In this document: positions 1-11,220 of the stretch, piece after piece
Layout: the number at the start of each line of letters is the position of its first letter
Position numbering within the stretch: the stretch's first letter is position 1
Source of the DNA: Parasponia andersonii
Taxonomy: Eukaryota > Streptophyta > Magnoliopsida > Rosales > Cannabaceae
DNA: 64,000 nucleotides
Reading direction: 5' to 3'
Assembly (NCBI GenBank): GCA_002914805.1
Contig: JXTB01000026.1
Span: forward strand, 55,784 to 119,783
Notes under the pieces: model-generated
Seen by the model: only the letters and a program-made list of their open reading frames with translations
What the model was told of the DNA's origin: nothing
Databases searched by the model: none
Position numbers and translations under genes: made by a program

Positions 1-830
1 TTTGCAAAGTAATCACAATATTAGACTAATACTATTCTTGACTATATAAAATGACTATTTTGCAAAGAATTTTAAATAAGTCTTTTTGTTAAAACTCACA
101 TGAAAAATGTTCATTTCACCTAATTTCCCTCTAAAAAAAAAAATTACACTAATGCCTTATTTGGGTTATTTGTTTAGGATCTTAGCTATCTTTAAAAAAA
201 AAAATTAATAATTTGTGATAAAATGACCATTATTATAAAAATTGTATAATTCATGGTAGTCTACTGTATAAGTGAAAATTTCGGGTTTAAAGTGGTACAC
301 CAAGTACTATTTGAGGACTACTAATGTAATTAACCTTGTTATTTAAGTATATGTTTCAATTTTGTAGACATTTATATTTGGAAATGTTTAGGATTTTCAT
401 GACTTTTGCCTCGGATATGTATTAAAACTTTCTAGTTTTTGCACAATAAATTATATGAATTGATCCTATTTTATAACTTTTATGATCCACAAAGTCCAGC
501 CGATTGAGCCAACGCGAAGACAACATGACTTGGCTTTATCGGTTTTAAGGCCCAAGCAACTTCTATTAAGTATGGAATTATGATAAACTGACATTGTTGG
601 GTTGACCTGAAAATTTGGTGTAATAAATAACCCAACTCAATCCGGCGATTTACCCACCCCTACAAAGATTAAAATGAAAGTTGTTAAAGTGTAGTGACTA
701 AAATGAGACAATCATAATAGCTAAAGGACCGGTAGAGTAATTAATAGAAATTCTTTCCCCAAAAAAAAAAAGGAAGAAAAGAGAAAGAAGTAAATGGAGG
801 GGAAAGAGTAGAGAAGAAACCAAGAAAGCG
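1..830. other. Intergenic, upstream of APH-1
   Basis: AT-rich sequence with several A runs and no open frame resembling a known protein. About 590-662 has a TGGGTTG/ACCCAAC-type GC-richer patch of the kind scattered through plant intergenic DNA. The last 60 bases before the APH-1 start are purine-rich (AGAAAG-type) and are probably the 5' UTR. I see no clear TATA box. Confidence 0.5.
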
Positions 831-3800
831 ATGACGGTTGCAGCGGGAATTGGGTACGCCTTGCTAGCGTTGGGACCCACTGTCTCCCTCTTCGTCTCCG
901 TTATCTCCAAAAAGCCTTTTCTCATTCTCACCGTCCTCTCAAGGTAACCAAACACCGTCACACACTTATCAAATAAAGTAAGGGTTTTGTAATGGGAAGC
1001 TGGGGTTTTTATTTATATTTTTATAAAGTGAAAATGATCGAATCGGTAAAGGTAAAGGTTGATTTGAATGAATGTGAAATTTGGAGGAACTTATATGGGT
1101 TGTTATTTTGGATTGGTAATTTAGTACGCTGTTGTGGCTCATAAGCCTGATCGTGGTGTCGGGACTGTGGAGGGCGTTTCTTCCTCTCAAATCCGATGCA
1201 TGGTGGCTCTATGGAATCCTTTTGTTCACCGCGGTCGCGTTTCAAGAAGGCCTCCGGATTCTCTTCTGGAAGCTCTACAAGTAAGTTAGTCAGGGAATGG
1301 AATTTGTCTAGTATTTACTTTTGAAGTTCTACTACTACACAAGACAAGTCTTAGTTTACTATCAGTTTTGGTTCATTGTTCTTTTAATCTTGACAGGCTA
1401 CCATATTCATATTGTAATATGATAACAATCTAGCTGTTGTAGATGTTAGTTGTGATCTACTGCAAATAGAATGCATATAGGGTTACCTTCTTGTTTCTGC
1501 CACTTCACCTCCTTCGTGGTATTAATACAGTATGTAAATGAGGCTAGCTCAAGTGGTTGGCTGGGTGGTCTAGGGTTCCAGTCCCTATGGGGGTAAATGT
1601 ATCTTAGTAAAGAAAAAAAAAAGGTAACTGATGCAAATAGGGAAGGATGTGACGTTGCCATCTAATGGTAACAAGAGAGACTGAGTTTGCTCCTAACTCT
1701 TTTTGGAGTCGAAATTTCTTGAGAAACCTTGGAAGAATCTTAGATGTTGCAGAAAGGGGTTAGATAAATTCTGGAAATGGCTTTGGAAATATGTACAAAC
1801 TTTTCAGATTATAGTAACCAGAGCCTATGCTACATAGTTCTTCTAAGACAGGCTCTAAGGCCATCAAATTCCTCGATAATTATTGTTACAATGGTTGCAA
1901 CTAGAGAAACTAAAGTGGCCCTTGTCAATAATATACGTTTCCTTTAACATAAATATTCCATTTTCATGGGTTTCTTTAATTTTATTCTTCACAGTAACCC
2001 TCCATAGATTGTGATGTATGGTAATTGTCGTCATCTCGTATAGCTAATCAAAAAAGTCGTTTTTACGTCTTAAGCATGATTTATCTCTGTAACATTTTTT
2101 CTATTGGATTCATGAAGGAAGTTGGAAGATATTTTGGATGCTTTCGCTGATAGAGTCTCAAAACCACGCCTATTTCTGACTGACAAAATGCAAATTGCTC
2201 TAGGTAAGTTCAAAGGGGTTTTCAGATTCTTACTTTTGAAGAACAGAATTGCTTATAGTTTCCAGAGGTAACCCTTATTTATGTTGCATGTACTTTACAA
2301 TTACACATCAATGTGATAGTTTTATCATGTTTCTTTTTCCTTTTTCTTATAAAAAACAAAATGATACCGTACCTTCATTGTTACCTTTCCTCAAAGAATG
2401 ACTCTCTTTCCCGGTTATATTAATTGGGTAACTTTATCTCTTCTGAACTCATATGTTAAGAATTACCACCGTGTGATGTGAATTTTTGCAACACATGATT
2501 CTTGGGTATGAGTGGATGAGAATCTAGTCTGAGGCTCCACTATCGCTGATGGCTTTCTGTTTCTTGGCATTCAGCCATAGTGAGTAAAATTGCTGGGAAA
2601 ATAAATGCGAAAATTGATTATTGCTAATGTACTTTGTAAGACTTCTGCATCAAATAAAAATATGAATCTAAACCGTATAATTTTTTTTACTCTAAAGTTG
2701 ATTTACTTTTTATCATGTAAACATTTCAAATAGATTCTAGTTGCTATGTTATTTCTATGATGAGTGCCCCAACTTTTCAATGGTACAATGGAATTTATGG
2801 ACGGAACGATAGACCTACCAACCAAAGTTTACCATCTTCTGCATCTTTGAAACATGTAAACATTTTTTAGGTTTATAATATGTAGGTTTATAGCTCATAA
2901 ACTTTTGTACAATTGTTTGCAGCTGGTGGTATGGGTCATGGCTTAGCCCATGCTGTGTTTTTCTGTCTCAGCCTCTTAACACCAGCATTTGGTCCAGCAA
3001 CATTTTTTGTTGATAACTGCTCCAGGATACCATTTTTCCTTGTTTCTGGTGAGTCATTTTTACGAGTTTCTTATATACGTCTCTCATATATATCATTGCA
3101 TTGCGCTTGTAGCTTGTGGGACATTTGTCTATTGACTTTGTTTTGTTCATTTTTCTTTCGCAAAAGTAATGCAAATTTATTTCTGGCTTGAACATTGGGT
3201 CTCCCTAAGAAAAATTCGGAAAAATTTTCTGTTCACCTAGCGCAATTGATAATATTCAGCGGCTGCGGTTGCTTTAAGAGTTTATCTAGGGTGCTGTTGA
3301 CTTATCTTCTGAGAAGGTTTTGTTCTGTGTTGCAGCAATCATTGCTCTTGCATTTGTCACAATTCACACTTTCTCAATGGTCATTGCATTTAATGGATAT
3401 GCTGAAAGGAACAAAGTGGACCAGTATTTTGTTCCTATAGTTCATCTTGTTGCAGCTATGGGGGTAAAAGCCTTACTAACTTTATGCTGTCATACGACCT
3501 ATACACACACATTGATGTACATACCTAGAGATACGTATCTTTGTACATATCAATCTATGTAAAATAATTGTTGCACCAGAATGCTACTTGAAACCAGTTG
3601 AAAGTGAAAAATTTCTTTTGCCCTATTAGTAGAGTATTAACCAAATAATTTATGGACTTTGAACCTGGAATAGAAAGGGTTTAACAGAGTGGTATTCCAT
3701 CATTGGAATGGTAACTTTGGTCAGTTTGAAATTGTTTCATTTGCTTTGTTATTATAGTTCTTGAAAAACTAAAATTCTCTTGCGATTATTATTGATGAAT

Positions 3801-4442
3801 CAATTAGAAAATCTAAAAAACTTGGTCTATCTAATGCAATGACAACTCATTTCTATCGAAAGGAACATGGTATGAGCAAAAATTGCATTGGATATTGCCA
3901 CAATTGGTGTCATTACTATAATATTCTGTAATTCTGAAATATTAATAGTCACATGGCTCTTAATATTTGCATGTGTGCAAGTAAACTTGAGATTAGCTTT
4001 GCTTTGTTAAAGACCTGCCAAGAGCCAAAGAAATTTCAAAACAAATTTAAACTGGGGAAACAATATTTTTGATTTCAGTTCTTTTTAATTACTTGTCAAC
4101 TCTTTTTGAATGCCATTTTTCTTTTGACTTTTGGGTGGTATTCTTACTTACACGTTTTGTGAAATTCTTATTTGTTTGACTGAAAATAGGTTATCTCTTG
4201 CATTTCCTAGCTTTTTTGTTTATTTGGAGAATTCTGTCCCAATGCTCTATAAAGATCCATCATCTAACTCGTGCTTATGTTGTCTTGTGCTGTTTCAGAC
4301 ACTAGTTAATTTTGCCTCTGGGGGTTGCATTATTGGTATTCCTATACTTTACTTTGTCACAATCTTGACGCTCCTTCATTGTGGGAAGATGGTGTGGAGA
4401 AGGTTGACAGAAGACCGAAGTAGACAGAGTAATTCCTTGTAA
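831..4442 (+). CDS. APH1: APH-1, gamma-secretase subunit (6 exons)
   Basis: Multi-pass membrane scaffold of the gamma-secretase (presenilin) intramembrane protease; in plants it lies in endomembranes. Coding exons by hand: 831-943, 1125-1280, 2118-2203, 2923-3048, 3336-3463 and 4299-4442, all GT-AG with phases that close, giving 250 residues, which fits plant APH-1. The N-terminus [16 protein letters not shown] is nearly identical to the Arabidopsis protein as I recall it. The family GxGHGxAH segment lies at about residues 121-127. The two conserved membrane histidines fall at H171 (TIHTF) and H197 (IVHLV), the same numbers as in human APH1A. The start is the first ATG of the homologous N-terminus, and the stop TAA is at 4440-4442. 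Presenilin, nicastrin and PEN-2 are not in this window. No damage seen. Identification is very secure; exon ends are hand-placed. Confidence 0.95.
1540..1622 (+). mobile_element. tRNA-derived SINE in APH-1 intron 2
   Basis: Box A-like TAGCTCAAGTGG at 1544-1555 and box B-like GGTTCCAGTCC at 1574-1584 are spaced as in a tRNA-type polymerase III promoter. An A-rich tail (AGAAAAAAAAAAGG) follows at 1611-1624. This is the build of a short plant SINE. Target-site duplications were not convincingly found. It is intronic and in the same orientation as the gene. Confidence 0.6.
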
Positions 4443-6743
4443 CCAAAGAACTTTTGTGAAATCTCTCTTTTAATCTCTGAGATTTGTACTGCGTTTTGTA
4501 TGAGAAAAAAACTCGAATGCAGCAGCCACCATAAGCAAAATCCAGAAAATGAAGACATTTTTTTGTTCATGCTTTAGTTCACTGTGTTAGATGTCATTAA
4601 ATTGAAGATATTCTGCCACTAGTTCAATGACATCCTTCAATGAATTCTCAACCTCGAGTACACCTGGTCATTATTCTTTTCTTTTGTTATTTTGCCATTT
4701 TGTTTTTCTGTGTACTATTATCAAATTTGGATCATTGGAAAAATTGCTAATCATACTAACTTTTTGTATTAGCTATTTAGCACCCTCACTTTAAGGCTAT
4801 ATTCAGTAGGATGGAAGGAAAGAGAGATACATTACCTTGGAAAGGAAATGAAAGAGGAAAGAGAGTACTCTCTTGTTGTTTTTTGTTTGGTATGACTTGT
4901 GAGAGGAAGAAGACGTCCAAAATCGTCACTTGTTTTGGAATGTAATGTATGGGAAAGGGAGGAGAATGTTTTTATTTATAGAATGACCACTTCATCACTT
5001 TGGTAGACATTTCTCTTCTCAAATCTCCAATTTGGAGGGATTAAAAATTGGTTCAACTTCAAACCAATAATTTTTTTTTGGATTTTATGGAGTATTTTCG
5101 TAAATATTTCCGATTCAGGGGATGCCAATGTAATTTAAATATAATCTTAGGTGATTTTTCACATATTTTACTCCACGAAGACGTGCGTATTTTTTTTTTT
5201 TTTTAAAAGGAAAACGACCACCTTTATTGAAAAAGAGAATCCTCTTGAATAAGTGGAGAAATACAAGTTAGTATCTTCTTTCATCCATTGCAAATCATGA
5301 ACTGAAATTAAGACGACAAGAAGAAACAACATTAGCAGAGTTATCAAATATCTGTAATAGAAACTACAGAAACTTCCTCATTTGCAAGAGAGAGGCTATC
5401 AATGACCTTCAACAAACTCAATGTTGAGACCACAGTCAGTCCTCCAATGGCCAAAAGTTAGACAATGTTAACTTTAAGGTTACCCTCCATGTTTTTATCA
5501 GTTGAAGCTAAAACTTTCACCTAAGCATTTCGAATAACGACACCAATACCACAACGACACGTCCCCGAAGCATCCACAAGCTTTACGGAAAGAGGGTAGA
5601 GGAGGATACCATTTGGTGGCTCCTTTGAGCATGTTAGTAATGGAAATACCCAATAGCTTATTTTTAAGATACTAATTTTATGAGCGAGCTATGAAACCTA
5701 TTTTCATGATCCTGGATGTCTTTCAAATGCTTTAGTCAAAGCGTATGGCCCTTTCTAAAGTAGCCGATTTATTTTATTCCCAGCGTGTGCACAATCTCAT
5801 TCTGAACAAACATCTCTGCTCCATCATGAAAGAATAGATATTTTGCTCACTCATTTCTACCTTAATAAAAATCGTACAAATACTATCATACTTAAGCTTA
5901 GTAGACTCAGAAAGAGAACCACTCTCTTTTCTATTCACAATCCACTTTCTACTATTGTTAAAATTTGATATATTTTAGAGTAGTCATATGTCAAGCAATG
6001 AGTCATGAGGAAAGAAAAGAGTTTGATCTTCTCTAGGGAGATTAGTAGAACGGTGAATACCGTTGATTAAACTGAAGGCTAGGGAAAGAAGGTGTTGATA
6101 TGCCGGGTTCTGTGATTTGGACCCTGAAGTGCCATTACCACAACACCAAAATAAATAAATAAATAAATAAAAGAAAAAAATAGTCTGTTAAGAAATGTAA
6201 TGCAAGTAATGAATCACACCTCAATTTACTCGAAACACATTTAGGATGTCATGTGATTTACTAAAGAAAGCATCAATCTGGTCTTGCAGGCTCTCATTTA
6301 ACAAAGTCCAACAAGAATCTAGTTCAAAACTTCTATTGGAGTTGCATGTAAAAGCCAAACAAAATGCATGGTTAAAACCTTATTAATGAATAACTTTTTG
6401 AATAGTCACCTGATTTAAAAGGGCTAAGAGAATTCAATGCCACCCTGCTGCAGTCTCATATTGCTAGTAAATTCTGCAACATATACTCATTACAGAAACC
6501 ACCTCTACTATTGTGGTTCTGCAGGAGAAAAGTGTCGGCACACCATTTCCAAACTCTCTCTCTCTCTCTCGAATTTCTTTTCATAGATGTTTCTTCTAGT
6601 TCGCTTCTAACTTGTTATGATGCAAGAGATTCCATTTGCACATTTGCATGGTTGTGTATAATATGCGTGGTATATATCAAGCATCAACATCTTAAAAGGC
6701 CTTGAATTCTCAACAACATTACTTTAAAATGTTGAACAAGTCC
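4443..6743. other. Intergenic between APH-1 and the membrane-protein gene
   Basis: Contains the APH-1 3' UTR (about 4443-4650), the 3' end of a LINE (5188-5660, listed separately), an (AATA)n run near 6150-6170 and the 3' UTR of the next gene. The rest is AT-rich with short spurious open frames and no recognisable gene. Confidence 0.5.
5188..5660 (-). mobile_element. LINE 3' end with RNase H relic
   Basis: On the minus strand the segment ends in a poly(A) tail, seen as a T run at about 5190-5204. Upstream of it are broken pieces of the plant RNase H-like (RVT_3) fold: KLVDASGTC, GIGVVIRNA and KVIDSLSLANEE, recalling the family's G.G.V.RD and E.D.L.V..L blocks. Stop codons interrupt it. This fits a 5'-truncated, decayed non-LTR retrotransposon copy. 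The 5' limit is uncertain. Confidence 0.5.
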
Positions 6744-8758
6744 CTACGATTTGTTTCTCACACTATCTTCAACCCGCGTAACTGCATCTGTAAGCACATC
6801 AATTGTCCAATCCTTCACATCCTCCTGTATAGAACACGCCAATGCATGGTAAGGAAAGCATACCCATCAGCATATCACTGCTGAGGCACACCTTTCTTTT
6901 TAATAATTATTTGTAAGGAAAAAAGGCTCAAGAACAAAAAGTTTTCAATAAGCAGGGAGTAGAGAAAAAAGAGCATAACTGCCTACCAAAGAAATAGTGA
7001 TCCATTTCAAATCTTCAACGAACTGGATGAAATATCACTTGATGTTTGCCCATTACCCCATAAAGAAAAATGTGGGTATATATACGATGGACTTAAAAGG
7101 TTACCAATGACTAGCTTAAAAAATAATATATAGGCATACAGGGATCTCGTCATTTGAATATAAACAATAAACAAGAACTTTAGTCACAATTAATAGGAAC
7201 GTAAGTGCTAATCCTAACATTCAAATTGATTTGTTTGTATTATAAAACCTCACACGCTTAATCATAGACAAATTCAGCATACTAACCAACAATTTTGAAA
7301 TCGGATCTCTAAACAACTGAAAAAAGAAAGACATGGCAATAACAAGTGAGAGGCAGCAAATAAATGCGATCTCCCACCAGAAACTTTTGGACGTGCTGCA
7401 TCCGTAGATTTTTTTTTTTTTTTTGGGGGGGGGGGGGGGGGGGGAATATGGTTCTCTTTGTAGCGCAATTAATTTTCAAGAAGTGTTTTACTTTCAAATA
7501 ACAAATTTATTTCCAGAAGTCACGCTAGCTGTGCTATTCAAACCAAGACAGAGACACTGAGTTCATGTTGGCCAAAAAACACATAGTAAATCTTAAAAAG
7601 GAAAGCATTGAAAGTACAATTTTGCCACTTACCATGCGTAATGGTTCTCCAGTTCTTATTCGTGCATTTGGACGGGCAAGTCTGGATTCAAATGGAGTCC
7701 TTGGCCTCACTTCCTGAATTTGTTCCCACTCCTCACGAGTGAGCATCCTAACAGTGCCTTGACCCTCAGGAGCTTCTTCTATCTGCCGCTCAATTCTCTC
7801 TTGTACTCTTGTATCATCATATTCGTACTACAAACATAAAACAAGCACACAAATCATTCATAAACCAAGTACCTTAGTCACCATAATACCAACATGAAGA
7901 AACCATATTTTATGTTCATCACTCATTATTCCCTGGTAGTCATACGACTTAACCTTCATACCAAAAGCACTACAGTCCACACATCATGGAAACCTGTTCC
8001 TCAATCTTTCTATTGGAAAAGAGAGTAAACAAACAAAATCAAAATGACAGCTGATAAATTATCCAAAGATTGCAAGTTCAACACATGAAACCTTAAAATC
8101 AATGATATAAATCTCACTGGCCGGGAAAATTTGTAACATCAGTGAGTAGCCCATGATTGAAATGAATCCCATTTCATACAGTTACTAATGTGATAATCAA
8201 ACACCCTTCTACAAGCATTCAACTCATTGATTATTACATACTAAAGTATTCAATTCTTAACACAAACACGGGCCATTAACAAGTAACAACTGAATCATTC
8301 GGGCGATTCATCAAACACAGGGAAGTCATTACAGAACTACAAAGAAAGTGAAAAAAACTTCATTCAGGCAATTTATCAAACAGGAGGTAGGCAAAGCATA
8401 ATAAAGCGTTAAAAGACAGCTAATAAAAAAAGGAAAAAAAAAAAAAAAAACTGAATTATAGAGAAATGGGTACATTATAAAGGAGCTTGGCGGCAATGCC
8501 AATAGCGATGAAAGTGAGGGTCATGGGTAAAGTCGGGGTGTCGAGGTACTTCTGGCCCTCGGGAACAAGTACCACAAACCCATCGTTCTTCTTATTCCTC
8601 CGCCTCTTCTTCTCCAGCTCCGCAACCTTCTGCTTCAGAGTATCAGTGGGCCCATCACGAGGTTGGCGGAGACGAAGACTATGAGAGAGATTGCGTAACT
8701 GGAATTGGAATTGCCCCCGAATTGAAACTGAGAGTCTTTGACAAGCAGCTCCGTTCAT
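6744..8758 (-). CDS. Conserved plant single-TM protein, unnamed (3 exons)
   Basis: Minus-strand exons 8474-8758, 7633-7827 and 6744-6824 join in phase (285+195+81 nt) into 186 residues. Seen in order: a basic, Ser/Arg-rich N-terminus that could be an organelle-targeting peptide; a Lys/Arg/Glu-rich stretch (KQKVAELEKKRRRNKK, about residues 42-57); one predicted membrane segment around TLPMTLTFIAIGIAAKLLY (about 75-93); then a hydrophilic tail with EGQGTVRMLTREEW and RPRTPFESRLARPNARIR. The last exon reads EDVKDWTIDVLTDAV and ends RNKS-stop. I recognise the tail as conserved among plant proteins of unknown function but cannot assign an activity. An in-frame ATG at 8818 would add 20 residues; I prefer MNGAAC at 8758 because the extension is hydrophobic and unlike a targeting signal. 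All donors are GT. No damage seen. Confidence 0.8.
7409..7444. repeat. T16-G20 double homopolymer
   Basis: Sixteen T followed directly by twenty G, inside intron 2 of the minus-strand membrane-protein gene (A/C runs on the coding strand). Long G runs are rare in this AT-rich DNA. It may be a real A/C homopolymer microsatellite or a low-quality consensus stretch. Confidence 0.8.
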
Positions 8759-11220
8759 GGCTGCCCAAAGAAGTAAATGAAATGAAAGAAGATAGACCCC
8801 ACTTGGAATATTCTCCAATCTCGATTAAGCTTAAAAATTTAATTTATTTTGGCCTTTAGAACTTAGAAGAGCAATCTCTTCTTTCTCATCTTCTTCTTCT
8901 TCTTCTTCTTCTTCTCATGAAAAAGGTTTTCGACACGCGCTTCCTCTGAAAAGGAAATCAGCGACACCCTTTTAGGGCCTGTTTACTAATACTAATACTC
9001 ATACTCATACGTAAATGAGAGAAATGAAAACGAGAATGAGAATGACTTTCCCTCCGCTGCACCCACTTTTATTTTTCATCATTTTTCATTTGGTTTGCGG
9101 AATAATAATAAAAATTATAATATAATGGAATTAAATTAAGAATAAAAATAATATTTTATTGTTTAGTTGATTAGTAGAATGGAATGACATAAGTGTTATA
9201 TTGATTAAAATATCTTTATTTTTAAAATAATGGTTTAAAAATAATGACAAAATAGTGGAATCATGGTTGCACATTTTCTTGGGTGCAATTATTATTACAT
9301 CAAATTATGGAACCATCGTACCTAAAAAATCTTATTCATTTATTTAAATATTAAAACAAACAATGGAACGAGTGATTCCACTGATCTAAACATACTAAAA
9401 GCTATACTTTAATCTTATTTTCTTTAAACATACTATATGCCTTTTCTTTTTCTATTTCCTTACTGCACATTAATAAATATGGCCTTATGTTAAACAAAAA
9501 AAAATTAATATGAAATAGTTGTGAACATTTGCACCATTAATCTATATTTTGGGTCTTATTGCAAAAAAAATGGAATATAAATTAGGGTGTAAGAAAAAAT
9601 TAATTCACTGAATCTAATCGAAAAACCAACCTTAAAAAAACTGAATTCTAGATACCACATCTGCATTGAATGTTTCGGCCGATTTCAGTTTTGATTCTAA
9701 TTATGTTTGATTTTGGTTTTAAAAATATACGTTTCAATTAGACCGAAACCGATTGATAATACATATTGCATTAAGATTTGTTAACATTCAAGAGCAACAT
9801 CACAACGGTTATCTCCTTGGCTCCTAGGTTGGAGTCTCAATACCCTCGCCTCACTTATTTTTAAAAATGTTCTTTCTAGTTTCTGAAAAAATTGACATTA
9901 ATAGGATTCGAACCATGTTAGTTTAGGCCTCCAGGTTGGAATCTCAATAGATTCACTTATTTTTAAAAATGTTGTTTTTGGTCCTTAAAAAAAATTGACT
10001 CAGTTTCGGTCAATTTTTTTTTTAGTGATCGATTTTGGTTTTCAATATATTAAAACTAAGAAATTTGGTTCGAAACCGACCGACTTTCAGCTCTATATAA
10101 AATAATTATGAACATTTGCACTATTTAGCTGTACTTTTTTCACGATTTACTTTTACTTTGAATCGTATTGATTTACTTTTACTTTGAATCGTATTGCAAG
10201 ATGATCGAATTTTGAGTTTATTTTAAGTAAATATATATATATATATATATTTGTTTTTTAAATAAATGTATCTCATTTTAAAATTGAACATTTTTCAAAT
10301 ATTATTACCACAATGGTTGAGTTTATAAGAAAACAAATTATGGAAAGGCTGAGTTTATTCAAAAAAAGAAAAAAGAAATACATATTGATATACTTAATAT
10401 CAAGTTGATAAACTGATACATAAAAATGGGTACACTGATATAAAATTAATGCACTAATACAGATATAAAAAAGATATACTAATACATAGTGATAAACTGA
10501 TAAAATTGATCTACTCAACAAAGTCATTTAGCAAAAAATGATAAAAGAGGGATATTTATTAAATAGAAAAAAAATGGCCATTTCTTAAAGTGAGGTGAAG
10601 AAAATAGTCATTTCGTAAAACTCAAGATTTTTCAGAGAAATTTTCAAAAGGAAAACAATAGTCCAGTTGAAATATTAAAAAAGAAAAAAAAAAAAAGAAG
10701 TCAATTCATTTCCAAATGCATGTAATGCTTATAAAATTTTGCTTACAAATTCTTGTTTGTATCAATTTTCCAAACTAAAAATGATAAAATCTTATTTAAG
10801 ATCAACTGTACAGGAAAAAAGATTAAAAAGATTAACTACCTTGTCAATTAAAAACACCCCTTTATTTTGCTACTTGTTTTCTTTTCTAACAACCCTTTAT
10901 TTTGTTTTCTTTTCTTTGCTATGTATTGGACAATGGACAACATTCAAGTACTTAAAAAAAAAAAAAATTGCTGTGTTAATTTCAATTTTGCAATTACAAT
11001 ATATGGATTTACAGTATTTATCAAGGAATTAAATGTATAACAAATGAGGGAAAAAAAAAAAAGAGAAAAGAATACATTCAGGTATAACAACAAAATTATA
11101 TGCCACTAAATCTTTACGATCATAGCTCCCTTATTACTAAAACAAAGGAAAAAATAATACCAAAAGAAAGAAGGGTTTGTGGTCTTTCTGCTGAAAACTG
11201 AGAAGCATATTTGGGCAACT
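8759..11220. other. Intergenic between two minus-strand genes
   Basis: Starts with the 5' flank of the membrane-protein gene, including a (TTC)n run at about 8890-8915. The rest is AT-rich with a (TA)n run near 10230-10250 and several poly(A) runs. A box B-like minus-strand GGTTCGAATCC lies near 9904-9914 without a convincing box A. A 26-bp tandem duplication is listed separately. No gene seen. Confidence 0.5.
10144..10195. repeat. 26-bp tandem duplication
   Basis: Two adjacent identical 26-bp copies (unit begins GATTTACTTTTACTTTGAAT) at 10144-10169 and 10170-10195. Complete identity suggests a young duplication. Confidence 0.85.

Noticed and set aside
8976-9400. Possible hAT-type MITE starting GGGCCTGTTTACTAATACTA
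   Set aside because: The opening looks like known MITE ends, but no convincing inverted partner was found at the right side.
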